The notes under the pieces were generated by a model. It was not told the origin of the DNA and did no database searches. It saw nothing but the letters and a program-made list of their open reading frames with translations. Positions 34,430 through 64,000 of a stretch of DNA of 64,000 nt are shown in pieces (within the stretch, counting starts at the first letter, position 1; every line of letters begins with the position of its first letter). Made by a program: the position numbers and the translations under genes. The stretch is from Triatoma infestans (Eukaryota > Arthropoda > Insecta > Hemiptera > Reduviidae): contig JAAEAF010001572.1 in the NCBI GenBank assembly GCA_011037195.1, positions 62,001-126,000 of the forward strand, read 5' to 3'.

Positions 34430-34790
34430 CAAAAATTAATTGCTAGCTTAAAAGGCTGTAATAGTCGCATAGCTTTCTCGGTATAGGACCATTTGGAATC
34501 TCTGTATCTCACTGACAGATACTTTCCAGTAATAGATGGTTCCTCTCATTCTCTGCTTTTCAAGGGTCAAAGCAGATGTCCCTTCGCAAAGGAACTTCTT
34601 TTATATGTGGTATACCCGACAGACATCCCAACATTCTATGCATCCGGACCTACTATAGTTTCGTCAAATCCAGATCAAGAGATATCCCACAGAAATATAC
34701 GGACACATCTCAGTATTTTGGAGAGGGCTTTAAAAAAAAAAAAAATGGAAAATTAAATTGAAAGAGAGCTTCAGAAGAATTACTTCTTTA
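34430..34790 (+). mobile_element. Jockey-clade LINE relic
   Basis: The frame at 34493-34756 keeps a recognisable Jockey RT order: YLTDRYFPV, a region aligned to GVPQG reading QSRCPFAKELLLYVVY, TDIPTF, then the catalytic region read as ASGPTIVSSNPD instead of FADDT, then ISHRNIRTHLSILE. Both the GVPQG loop and the aspartate pair are lost. Distinct from the copy at 27710. Confidence 0.65.
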
Positions 34791-35434
34791 ACAAATTTCT
34801 CTCCCAATATCTGATGCTATCTTCCGATGAATTATTTGGAACTGCCTGCCTCACAAGATTCTAAAGTCAAAAAATTAACAGTCGGTTTCTTTGGCAGAAG
34901 TTCTGTCACAACAAAACAAAGTTTAACCTAACCAAATATTCCAATCTCAATCGAAATTATCCTTACAATTCAAAACCATCCGATCAATAGTCATTTCTTC
35001 TTGTTATATTTCCATTTAAACTATTCACAATGATCTGAAAATCCTCTCCCTTTATGAGATGTAAACAAATTTAGACATACCATAGTAATTATCCTCATTC
35101 CTAACTATCTACCCTTCTACTTTCTTACCAATTCATTCTTAGACTGCTTAGAAGCCACGGGCGTGGCGAAATTCTTTTTAAGATAATGCTAAGATAATGA
35201 GCGGCATGTTTGATTAATTAGTAGTGTCCCGCTGGATAGTTCCTTAATTCACAATGATGTATATTTCTCAAATTAAAAATCAACAAAGGTAGATGAGACG
35301 AGCAAGAAATGGGGATTTGAAAAGGATTATGAGATTAGCATTGGTAGTTTAGGGAAGAAACTTAAGAGGCTAAACTACGAGCAACTTTAGAGGTTACCCT
35401 TACGAGGCTAACGAAGGCGGGTAACGGCATTATT
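34791..35434. other. No gene recognised
   Basis: Non-coding; probably the tail of the Jockey relic at its left end, unassigned further right. Confidence 0.35.
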
Positions 35435-36374
35435 CGCTGCTATTCAGACGGCTGTAGGCAGGAGAGAACTGGCCTGTCAGGAGCGGGAGCGTGGTTGCAG
35501 GAGTTGGACAAGGGGAGTTCGGTGGCCTTGGGTAGTATGGCCACTGTCTTTCAGTCCGAGGTTGTGGGTTTATCGAATGCTGCTGCCTTATGGGGGAGTG
35601 GCAGGGAGAGATTAAAGAGGTGCGGATATTCTCTGACAGTCAGGCCGTACTGAGGGCTTTGAGCAAGCCGTGTTGGAATTCGAAATTGGTGGGAGAGTGT
35701 AGGAGAAGGCTTAACGCCTTAGCTCAGAGGGGAAAGGAGCAGCTCTATTCGGTACCCATACATGCGGGAATAGAGGGCAATGAGAGGGCGGATCGGCTGG
35801 CTAGGGAGGGATCCTCTGTTTCTTTTTGTGGTCCCGAGCCAGTCCTTGCCGTCACTAAGAAGTTTTGTGATAGTCAGATCAGAGTTTAGGAGACGAGGGT
35901 ATTGGAGAAATGCTGGGAGGACACACAGCGGTGCCTCCAGACTAAAAGATTCATTAAAGGAACCAGGCAAGGGGTTTCAGAATACATCCTGTCCCTTAGT
36001 TGGACAGGATTGAGGACCTTAGTGGGTGTAGTGACTGGACACACATGAGTGTCTAGTCATTTGCATAATATAGAGAGGACGTCTAGTCCCACATGTCAGA
36101 ACTGTGATGATGGAGTTAAGGAAACTGTGTATCACTACTTATGTCAGTGTCCCCGTTTTGCTGATACTAAGTTTCGTGTATTTGGGAGGGCACCACTTTG
36201 GGTGAGTTGGAGTTGAAGGATATCTTGGGATATTGCAGATTGATCGGTAGACTACCGGGGGAGATTAATTAGTGGGATGAATTGGGGGGAAACGGGGGAT
36301 AAAAGCCATACAGGCTTAGGTCCCAAGCCAGTAGGCACCCAGTTCAATAATAATAATAATAATAATAATAATAA
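35435..36374 (+). mobile_element. 5'-truncated I-like LINE (family B)
   Basis: Uninterrupted relative of the element at 20148. It has an RNase H domain (VRIFSDSQAVLRAL at 35619-35660, then HAGIEGNERADRLAREG at 35760-35810) and a Cys/His tail (CPTCQNCDDGVKE, VYHYLCQCPRF at 36088-36160). The GH of the usual PGH-GI motif reads IHAGI, and frames shift near 35880. The tail is (AAT)n at 36347-36374. No clear target-site duplication. Confidence 0.85.
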
Positions 36375-36684
36375 GGTAAATTTTCGAATTTGTTTGATAT
36401 TTCTTTGGCTACCGTCTCAGTCTCAGTTGTTCTTTGTTAATTTACTGGCATTATTGTTTTGTAGCCAATATAAGAAAGCGTAAAATAAAAAAGCGTATAG
36501 TTTTGTTCATATTAGATACTGTAGTATTTTAATCTGCCGGATAAATAACTATTATGATATCTGGATATTTTATCATAATATGAGTGGTTGTGGCTTTTAG
36601 GATATGACATATTATAGTTATTGCCGTATCTCCATATGAGTTTTTATGTATAAGAAGTTGATGGTGTTGTCGGCTTCATTTTAG

Positions 36685-36798
36685 TATGTAAATTTTATGT
36701 TGTAGTTGTTAAGATAGTTTAGTAGTCTGTCAATATTTATATTCCCGTTAAACTACTAAACTATCATAACAACTTCCACCTGACATAAAATTTACATA
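36685..36798. repeat. Imperfect ~42-bp hairpin
   Basis: Arms 36685-36726 and 36752-36798 pair: TATGTAAATTTTATGT at the base and a second segment of ~23 bp, with a 5-nt bulge in the right arm. It resembles a foldback element or an unprocessed hairpin RNA; no target-site duplication seen. Confidence 0.6.
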
Positions 36799-36989
36799 TA
36801 AGAATGTATGCTGTAAACGTTGCAATAACCGATAGCAATCAAATAAAAACAGATCCTCCACTCCTAAGACACCAAGTAAAAGAAGGAAGTTTTCTTTTTT
36901 TTTTTGTATGAGTTGGTTATATTCCATGAATAAATATTTAGATTATTTTGTTTGGAGAAGAATAATAACAAGACAACCAATTAGACGTA

Positions 36990-37415
36990 AGTAAGTTCGG
37001 ATTGAGAAAAAAGTCATATTTTGCGTTTGGTGGAACTTTTATTTAGCTTGCACTAAATGGTAGCAGAGCTATTGAATCTGCACTTCATATTGAATAGCTG
37101 GATATAGTTAATAAAACCTTAAAAGAAAGGTAGCCCTTTTTTAATTATCGAAATAAAATTATTCTGCAACATGTTTAACGCTCCCGCCCATTATTCGCAT
37201 TGTGACTCAAGTAAAATTAGCAAGAGTTGCCTTACCATGCCTATAGTCTTGATTTTGCGCCATCTAATTCGATGGCTTATTTTCCTGAAAGGATGCACTT
37301 TGAAAATTATGAAACAACGACTTTGTTTGCATCAAATCCAAAGGAGTGTTGTTACCGTCAGGAAATAGAAATGCTTAAAACAATGCTGGTGAATTTGATA
37401 GACAAAGAAGTTTAA
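36990..37415 (+). mobile_element. mariner-like transposase relic
   Basis: KKVIFCVWWN (37006-37035) matches the mariner transposase segment around the second catalytic aspartate region. Further right, in mixed frames, come 'NAPAH' (37179-37194), LTMPYSLDFAPSN and FPERMHFENY (37220-37315), corresponding to the HDNAPAH and YSPDLAPSDY regions. Frameshifts and stops occur throughout. No terminal inverted repeats identified. Confidence 0.7.
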
Positions 37416-37838
37416 TATTTTAAAGAGTAAGATTTAAGTAAGCATTTTTTATATTTACTACTAAATAAAACTATTTTTATATATAATTTTTACCTTCAAT
37501 GCACTTATCTACAGTGAATCTACAGAGTAGCGACTCCATGGGTTATACAATACTCCTTGCAATACCACTTGGCCAATTGTTTTTGTAAAGGAAGGCATTC
37601 CTTCGGACAGTCTGCATTCTGCTTTCAAAGCCAGAACACTTGCTTCAGGAATCGCTCTTATAAACTCAGTGCCAGTGATAGAGATTTGCCTTTATTCTAG
37701 ATATACATCATTTATTAAGACAGTTTGTTGTAGACATTCAGAAGCAGAACACTTGTTTTTCGCTCTCGCTAGCATCAGTGCATATTAATAAGTTAATAAT
37801 TTATTTGCAAATAACTTGTAGTTATTATTTTAATAGAA
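37416..37838. other. No gene recognised
   Basis: Non-coding; likely relic flank of the mariner element and unassigned sequence. Confidence 0.4.
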
Positions 37839-37852
37839 TATATTTTTTATTG

Positions 37853-39615
37853 ACACGCGCTTTACTATAAATTATATACACTCGGTATTTCAAACAAATT
37901 CATTAATGTATTACAGAATCTCTCTTTAAATAGTGAAGCCTCAGTATGGACGCGTGATGGATTGACCCCAAATTTTCAAACTAATATGGGACTTAAGCAG
38001 GGTTGTTTGCTCTCCCCACTCCTATTCTCCCTATTTCTGAACGATCTGGATGAATGTCTGGGTGGTGGTGTAAGCATTAATGGAGTGCATATAAGATGTC
38101 TAATGTATGCAGACGACATTGTTCTTCTGGCTACGGATCCATTGGTATTACAAACTATGATAAATAGATTAGCTAAGTACATTGCTCTATGGAACTTGAC
38201 AGTTAACCTAACTAAATCTAAAATTATAGTGTTCAGGAATGGGGGAAAATTAAGTAAGAGGGAGCGGTGGAAGTTGAATGGGGAAAATATAGAGATAGTA
38301 AAATATTATAAGTACCTGGGTGTTGGGTTGACCCCACAGTTGTCACTAACTAAACATTTTGAAGAGAAACTGGGCACATCAAAGACGGCAATTTTGATAA
38401 ATTACAGGCACTTTATTAGCAATAAAGATGTTGCATTGATAGCTAAATTTAAGGTTTTCAACTCTGTAATGAGGGCTATAATGTGCTATGCGGCACAAGT
38501 ATGGGGACACCAGCGGCACCAAAACGTTGAGAAAATTAATACATTTTTTCTTAAAAAACTGTTCATGCTACCCAGAAATATGCCTCATTATATTATATAC
38601 TCGAAAACAAATGTAAAACCACTCTTCAATTTCACTCTTAAAATGCATTACAATTATATTAAAAGAGTGATGGTAATGCCCCAAGTGCGTCTCGTTAAAC
38701 AGGTAGCGCAAGAAATTATTCATAAAAAAATATATTGGTACAAAGAATGCCAACAATTATGTAATAAATATGGATTACCAATGTTTAACTATAATCAGAA
38801 TGACGATAGGGATTTATTTGAAAATCTGTTAGAAAACATAAACAGGGAATTCGAGCATAATCTAAGGTCTAGCGCTACCCGCTCTGGATTTCATGTATTG
38901 TACAAAGAATTAAATACTAGTTTAGTTGTTAAACATTACATTAACGATGTAAATAACAGTAGGAAGATGTCAATAATCATGAAACTGAGAGGAGAGTCGC
39001 TGAACTTAAATTACAATATCAGTAGAGAAGAGAGAGCGCGTAAGTACGCACTATGTAATTTAGGTGCAATAGAAAATGTAATTCATTTTATAGGGTTTTG
39101 TCCAATATTGCAAGAGTTTAGGCTGAGATGGTTAGGACAACAGCTTATTAGCTATGACGAAGTAATAAAATATCTTAATGGCGATTTCGGATGGGAAAAT
39201 TTATATAAGTACACCGAATGTGCCTTGAAGTATAAACATTTTTTGATTAGCGAATTTAATTTTTAATAAATAACCGAACCCCATCTTTTATTCTATAATT
39301 ATCTACGTTGCGTATTTCATTTTATTTTGTTTTTCATTTTACTTAAAATAGGAGATAAGCTTATATATTTAGTTATTATGTACATTTTTTTTCAAAAATT
39401 AAATTTTATTATGTTTATGAGTCTCCATATTATGGAAGTTATAAAATAAAAAAGTATTTTGATTATTTTAGATTTATTTTGCACTAAATATTATTAATAG
39501 TGAGAGTCAACTTGGCGGACGGACTTTGAGTCCATGCCTAAGTGTCTGTAACTAATTTCATATTGCATTCAATTGTAACTTTTGTTTAAATAAAACACAT
39601 TATTATTATCATTAT
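37853..39615 (+). mobile_element. Young 5'-truncated LINE insertion
   Basis: A 1763-bp insertion bounded by the perfect 14-bp duplication TATATTTTTTATTG (37839-37852 and 39616-39629). It holds one uninterrupted reading frame, a ~350-bp 3' UTR and an ATT-rich tail. The intact frame and perfect duplication make it among the youngest insertions in the window. Confidence 0.92.
37854..39266 (+). CDS. Non-LTR reverse transcriptase, C-terminal 470 residues
   Basis: The frame is open from the insertion junction (a stop lies just before, in the target duplication) to TAA at 39264-39266, with no start of its own: the protein is 5'-truncated, lacking endonuclease and fingers. Near the N-terminus are ALYYKLYTLGISNKF and GLKQGCLLSPLLFSLFLNDL (RT motif B region). 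The catalytic YADD is at 38106-38117, followed by KYYKYLGVGLTP (thumb boundary). A long basic C-terminal region ends with CNLGAIENVIHFIGFCP, a Cys/His-like motif. Clade is uncertain. Without the 5' part it should be unable to retrotranspose on its own. Confidence 0.88.
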   Translation, partial: HALYYKLYTLGISNKFINVLQNLSLNSEASVWTRDGLTPNFQTNMGLKQGCLLSPLLFSLFLNDLDECLGGGVSINGVHIRCLMYADDIVLLATDPLVLQTMINRLAKYIALWNLTVNLTKSKIIVFRNGGKLSKRERWKLNGENIEIVKYYKYLGVGLTPQLSLTKHFEEKLGTSKTAILINYRHFISNKDVALIAKFKVFNSVMRAIMCYAAQVWGHQRHQNVEKINTFFLKKLFMLPRNMPHYIIYSKTNVKPLFNFTLKMHYNYIKRVMVMPQVRLVKQVAQEIIHKKIYWYKECQQLCNKYGLPMFNYNQNDDRDLFENLLENINREFEHNLRSSATRSGFHVLYKELNTSLVVKHYINDVNNSRKMSIIMKLRGESLNLNYNISREERARKYALCNLGAIENVIHFIGFCPILQEFRLRWLGQQLISYDEVIKYLNGDFGWENLYKYTECALKYKHFLISEFNF

Positions 39616-39763
39616 TATATTTTTTATTGTTAGCAGTGGTGACTACTTTCTTATTACTAATAGTTCTCTCTTAAACGTATATACTCACAAGCTCTTTTAT
39701 TAAACCGCTCGTGCTACTACCACAAACGCACAACATCACAAAATACATTTTAAAACCAAAGGG

Positions 39764-40501
39764 GAAGGAAGGGATAAGCTCAGTGGTAGCGCGCTGAACT
39801 AGTAACGCGGAGGTCCCGGGTTCGAATCCAGCACGCTACCCTTACATTTCCTCTTTCTAGTAACCTTATATAACTCACTGTCCGGTGATTAGCAGGGTTG
39901 TCTATAGCTAGAGAACGCTGCTTGGAGGCCGGCAGTGCACTGTGAAGGCTCCCGGGAGCGCAGTAGATGTTTCAGATTGCAGTGCAATAATCCCCTACAA
40001 CAACAATCTACATCTACAGTGAATTTTATTGTTTCAAGATTAATTAATTAATTAAATATTGGTACATTTAAAAGTTAGGTGGGGTGGAACATTCTTATTC
40101 CATATCACATTATTACGTCTTTCTCAAAAATCTTATTGATTTCAGTTTGACAGAAAATAAGGATAGTATTTTTGTGTGGCTTATTTTATGTGAATACGAT
40201 ATATCATCACCAGCATTTTTTTTTTTTTTGCCACAACATCTACCAATCCTTCTATATATTGTGGTTAATTTTATTTTTTCATTTCATATACATAGTTGGA
40301 GCCGGAATTTCGAAGGGCATACGACAGATGACTGAACTGTTTGGATTAGCCTACCACCTGTGGATAACCTTCGAAAGTCAGCCCCCTAACATACATTTTA
40401 AATAACATATTGAGCTCATAATAATATTAAATATTAAAGAAAATTATACTTATGAAAATTATTATAATTTAAAAATAACAGTTTGTATATATATCTTCAT
40501 T
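39764..40501 (+). mobile_element. Composite unit: SINE-A head plus ~450-bp body
   Basis: Intact counterpart of 17951-19366. The tRNA-like head has GCTCAGTGGTAGCGCGCTG and B box GGTTCGAATCC (39820-39830). The SINE body runs to about 40015, followed by a segment with a splice-acceptor-like tract (TTTCATATACATAG, ending 40295). A 36-codon open stretch follows, starting GAGISKGIRQMTELFGLAYH. The segment ends at ATATATCTTCATTTTC. Function of the extra body is unknown. Confidence 0.7.
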
Positions 40502-40735
40502 TTCAAGAGGATTTCGCCTAGAAAAGTTGCACAGCGTCCAGGATTTCTTAATGTCCTTGGTTGTTTAAACGTACCTTATTGTCATTGATGCGCACAGATT
40601 TATTTAACTTTATTTAATTGTTTAACTAACTAGTTATCAGAGTTACCGATAAACTTTGGGAAAATATTTATTAATAATTTATCAGCAATGATCAAACAAT
40701 ATATTTAATATTCTTATAGAACAATAACTATTTAG
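40502..40735. other. No gene recognised
   Basis: AT-rich spacer. Confidence 0.4.
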
Positions 40736-40747
40736 AAATAATAGTTT

Positions 40748-40966
40748 TTTAATTTTTTATTATAAGGCGAGTCAACATCTATGGTCATTAGCGCCCGGAG
40801 CCTTCTCCGTGCATAGCCGGCATCCGGACAACACTGAACACCATCACCGAACAGTGAGTTGTTGAGGCTTCTAGGAAGAAAAAATCTAGCGGGTAAGCAC
40901 TGGACTCGAACCTGGGACCTCCGCATGGGAGTCCAACACGCTAACCACTTAGCTAATCCTTTCCCT
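40748..40966 (-). mobile_element. tRNA-derived SINE, family A
   Basis: The minus strand reads GGATTAGCTAAGTGGTTAGC for the A-box half and GGTTCGAGTCC for the B box, then the SINE-A body ('CTTCCTAGAAGCC', 'GGTGATGGTGTTCAG', 'GCCGGCTATGC'). AAATAATAGTTT at 40736-40747 and 40967-40978 is a perfect 12-bp duplication. Confidence 0.9.
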
Positions 40967-40978
40967 AAATAATAGTTT

Positions 40979-41285
40979 CCCTAATTAATAGAGTAAATGT
41001 TGGAAGTTTGGTTTAAATGTTAGTTCATTCATATTTCTATTTAAAAAAACACTGATATATTGCCTTTTAAAGGCCAAACTACATTCTGGTCGCCCTACTA
41101 AACAACCCGTTCGTATCACACACACACACACACACTTTCCCCCAAAGATTAGTGCCTTGACTTTGTATTATGCTAGCCTAATAATGTCACACAATTTATC
41201 AAGACATCGTGAAAATTATCTAAACGCCTGAAAGCGATAGATACTCGTAACTATAAAACAAAGCAAACTATTAAGGGGAAAAAAA
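40979..41285. other. No gene recognised
   Basis: AT-rich spacer with a short (CA)n tract at about 41118-41135. Confidence 0.45.
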
Positions 41286-42272
41286 TCTGGTGTGTGAAAC
41301 ACTCACACAATTTTCTCTTACTCCACCAGTTCTCAAAATTATAATGGACAAATGTTATAGTTTTTGTACCAAATTTAATGAAATTCTACAAAACTGAAAA
41401 TACTGTTCAATAAAAGCTTACTTCCGATTTACTAATTTTCTTGAAACTCAGAATTTTGGCCATCTATTTATTTTTAATTAATTCTGTTTGGATGATAAAA
41501 TTGTATAATCAATTATGATAGCACTTTAGAAAAAAACCTAATCCCACCCCTCCTCCTAAAAGTGCCTTTAAATGAATATTTCCAGAGAAATATCTTAAAT
41601 AAAAGAAGTAGATCATTGCATTTTTAATTTATATAAGAAGTTTCAAGAAAATCGTAGGAGCCATTTTTGATAAAATCGCGAAAAACTGAAAAAAATCATT
41701 TGGTAAAGTGTTAAAACAAACGCACTTCCGGTTATCCGATTTTTTCAAACTCGGAATTTAAGCAACATATTTAATTCTAATTAACATTATTTAGATGAGA
41801 GAATTGTCTAATAAACTGAAATAGCACTTTACATGAAAACCTAACCCCACCCCTCCACCATAACTGCCCTTAAATGAATTTTCCAGAGAAATGTTTCAAA
41901 TAAAAGTTGTTGCTCTTTCCATGTATTGTTTATATAGCAAGTTTGAAGAAAATCTTCGGAGCCATTTCTGAGAAAAACGCAACAAAAAAAAAAAACTACT
42001 AAATTGGTACTTCCGGTTGATGAATTTTGACAGATAACGTACTGTCAGATCCCATGGTGATACCTAAGCGGAATATCAAGTTTTAATTTTCTACAGTTTT
42101 CCGTTTTTGAGGTATACTGTTTAAATACACATATACACACACAAACACACACCATTTGCTAAAAAAAAAAAAACAGTTTTTTGGACTCAGGGGACCTCAA
42201 AACGGATATTTCCGGTGAAAATTTGACAGGATTACAATACTTCCTCTTTCTAGGAGCAAGAGAAAGTAAAAA
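41286..42272 (+). mobile_element. HINE-like 1-kb element, full forward copy
   Basis: Starts TCTGGTGTGTGAAACAC after an A-run. The 5' subterminal repeat reads ATTTTCTCTTACTCC. 'CTTCCGATT', 'CTTCCGGTTATCC' and 'CTTCCGGTTGATG' blocks follow at about 41421, 41726 and 42009, then a CA tract and GGAGCAAGAGAAAGT at the 3' end. It lies ~220 bp upstream of the Gdh start codon. Confidence 0.88.
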
Positions 42273-42494
42273 TTATGATAAATCAATTTAGCTAGTACAA
42301 AAACGATCGTATATTGTCATTAGATTTCCAGGCTGATCGTAAATTAATTTTCCCTTTTAAAACATATTCTATATATATAAAAAAAAATATGTTTAATTTT
42401 ATTATTTAATAATATATTACATATGTATTGTGAAAACAATTTAGTTATTATATCAATAAAGTTAATTAATTCAATTAATTTATTTACATAAACA

Positions 42495-61942
<19,448 letters not shown>

Positions 61943-62171
61943 AGTAGATCCAGGGGCGGCTCTAGCTCGTGTAGCGCCCGTGTGCAATGAAACCCTGGCG
62001 CCCCCTAGCCTGACCCCCCCCCGCGACTATAACTATTAACTTTGCCGTCGTAACAAGAAAGTTTTTTCATATTCCAACAAGCTATTTTATAAGTAGGTAT
62101 AGCTTACAGTATGGTATTAGTTACGGCCTTTCTTCTTATGACGGCAGAATAACACTCATTGTTTTTATGCC

Positions 62172-62362
62172 TGTAGCACATCTCTGCTGCGAAACTAAGC
62201 GGCGAACCGCGATAGTTCATGGTCTTGTGTTTTAAGTTTTATGGACTGCGAAATAGAAGCGAAATTTATCGAATTTCTGTTTCGCTGCCCATAGAACTTA
62301 CAACACAAGCGTAACTCTTTCGCGGTTTCGCCGCTCGAGTTCCGCAGTGGAAGTGTGCTACA
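62172..62362. repeat. Palindromic MITE-like insert within the hAT element
   Basis: Arms from about 62172-62255 and 62262-62362 pair ('AAGCGGCGAACCGCGA' with 'TCGCGGTTTCGCCGCT', 'GAAATAGAAGCGAAAT' with 'ATTTCTGTTTCGCTG'), leaving almost no loop. Confidence 0.65.
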
Positions 62363-62365
62363 TTT

Positions 62366-62400
62366 TAACCTCTTCTTCCCTAATAGGGAAGAAGAGGTTA
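62366..62400. repeat. Perfect 35-bp palindrome
   Basis: TAACCTCTTCTTCCCTA and its exact reverse complement flank a single A. It adjoins the MITE-like insert. Confidence 0.85.
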
Positions 62401-63004
62401 AAAATAAAACATGTGGTAAATTTTAATAATTAGATCTTTTTATTAAACTCTTATTTATCTTATATACATTACATTACAAAACCCTATTATATACTTATAG
62501 CTATTTAAACTGTTATTTATCTTATCTACATTACAGAACCACCCTATGTACCTAAGTAAGTATATAAATTACAAACAAAATATTTAAGAAAAAATCACTT
62601 TTCGTGCTTTTGCATGAGCGAAATCTTTAATTATGTCATCAATCTCAATTTTTACGTCATGTTCAATACTTATTAATGACAAATTTGTTAACCTACTTTG
62701 CGTCAATGTTGATCTAAGGTAGTTTTTAATTATTTTAAGTTTAGAAAAGGATCTTTCACTTTGAGCTACAGTAACTGGCAGGCAATGTAAGGTAAATCCT
62801 AAGTGCTATGGACAGATTCGGGAACACTGAAATTAAGTTATTCTTAAATATATAGTTTAAAATATCCAATGGCGAAGTTGAATCAGTGTCAAACATCGGT
62901 AATGTCTTAGCTGTCTCAGGGAGCGCCGCGGCGCCCCTTGAGACGGCGGCGCCCGTGTGCATTGCACACCCTGCACTATAGGTTAAGCCGCCCCTGAGTA
63001 GATC

Positions 63005-64000
63005 CACTGTATGTAAAATTTATATGTCTGTAGCTAAAATTATCATTTTTCTTAAAATGGATAAAACATTGTTCGTTTTAAAATTCAATAGTTGTTTTTT
63101 ATAACAAACTCAAATTTTTACAAATGATGCTTATGATAATGATTAAAAATAATGAAATCTAATGATGACTAAAATTATCGTTTATATGTATGATTTCTGC
63201 TGAAAAATAATTAAAAATTATCGCCTAAGCAGAATTTATCATTAATAACCAACTATGACTATGATTGGTCGTTGCTCATCAATCAAATTATTCCAAATTT
63301 CGTTAATGTGGGTTATAGTGCAGATTTCACTTTGTCCCACTGTTCTCTTGATGTCTTCCAAATAAACATTATCCTGTATTAACCTTTGTACCTAGATAGA
63401 TAAATTCATAGCAATTAGATAAAAATTGATAAAAGCATTGTGAAATTTTCAAGATTGACCTAGATTCTTCTAAAATTTCTGAATTTCAGTAAAAGAAACT
63501 TTTGTATTTGAATAATAACTTTTGAATTGTGAGCTTTATATATAATACCAAAAGTTCTTTTTTCCTTTTTTTTCTCCTTTAAAAAAAAAAATTATAATAT
63601 AATGGAGAAGTTTGCTTGAATAAAAGGCATTGCAAAAGTTATTATGAAAAAATTTTTATAAAAAACCCGTAGATAGCAAAAAAATTGTAAAGAATGAATT
63701 GTGAGACTTTATTTAAGAATCAACTATTATAATATGTGCCTTTCATAATTTGTTTTTTTTTTCTTCATGTCTGATCTTTCATACTTCTTTCCATTCAGCT
63801 CTTAATTACGATAATTTTTTTCATTGAGGAAGAAAATTACTTCTCTTTTTATTATCCTTGTAAAATTTAATGCCAGTACAAATATAATCAAGAACCTTTT
63901 TTTTTTATTGTTTTTGGCATTCTTCAAATGTTTGCTTATGGAATCTGAATCTATCGAAGATTAAATTTTTTGATCGAAATAAAAACATCATTCTCGCTTC
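63005..64000. other. Gdh intron 8 continued, no exon found
   Basis: AT-rich. I searched for the expected SVQ-type antenna continuation after a phase-1 acceptor and did not see it; the remaining exon(s) should lie to the right. Confidence 0.45.

Larger units (their letters stand above)
61951..62996 (-). mobile_element. hAT transposon derivative
   Basis: Ends CAGGGGCGGCT (61951) and AGCCGCCCCTG (62996) are inverted, and the perfect 8-bp duplication AGTAGATC (61943-61950 and 62997-63004) is diagnostic of hAT. The minus strand encodes the C-terminal dimerisation region of a hAT transposase (DILNYIFKNNLISVFPNLSI, then ALRIYLTLP and ERSFSKLKIIKNYLRSTLTQ in a shifted frame, 62600-62880). The DDE catalytic part is missing, so it cannot move itself. 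Located in Gdh intron 8. Confidence 0.9.

Overview
This is eukaryotic, AT-rich DNA with introns and dense interspersed repeats. The protein-coding content and the repeat complement (Jockey-, RTE- and I-like LINEs, tRNA-derived SINEs, Penelope, BEL/Pao, mariner/Tc1 and hAT remnants) point to an arthropod, most likely an insect. I cannot name the species from the sequence alone.

The one clear host gene is a mitochondrial-type glutamate dehydrogenase (Gdh) on the + strand. Eight exons with GT-AG introns run from 42495 to 60807 and encode the first ~454 residues. The last exon(s), covering most of the antenna and the C-terminus, lie beyond the right edge. Catalytic residues are kept, but several near-invariant positions have changed, so it may be a divergent paralogue. 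A second possible host exon, for a secreted cysteine-containing protein, lies on the - strand at 26427-26612. I found no other convincing host gene.

Layout. 1-9 kb: hairpin, degenerate ribozyme-like motifs, an I-like LINE (2.6-3.6 kb) and an RTE-like LINE (7.2-8.0 kb). 9-22.7 kb: a CR1/L2-like LINE, a SINE nested in a SINE, a Penelope-type inverted repeat, a cluster of ~1 kb HINE-like elements, and a three-level nest (HINE-like remnant > I-like LINE > probable solo LTR). 23-25.6 kb: an inverted pair of RTE fragments around another I-like LINE. 27.7-31 kb: a Jockey element, then an RTE element split by a second LINE. 31-37.4 kb: HINE-like copy, Jockey, I-like and mariner relics. 37.85-39.6 kb: a young LINE whose remaining reading frame is still open. 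39.8-42.3 kb: SINE-headed composite, SINE and HINE-like copy. 42.5-64 kb: Gdh, whose long introns hold SINEs, HINE-like elements, an I-like LINE, a foldback element, a Penelope fragment, BEL/Pao pol, RTE, Tc1 and a hAT element.

The dominant repeat is a ~1 kb family seen in about 18 full or partial copies. It has 15-bp subterminal inverted repeats, three internal ~300-bp blocks, a (CA)n tract and a 3' hairpin. This architecture matches Helentron-associated elements (HINE/DINE-1-like); that class assignment is my inference. The second unusual theme is recurrent hammerhead-ribozyme-like motifs, one with a complete conserved core, next to Penelope-like sequence. Target-site duplications read directly from the sequence fix the ends of many insertions and order several of them in time.
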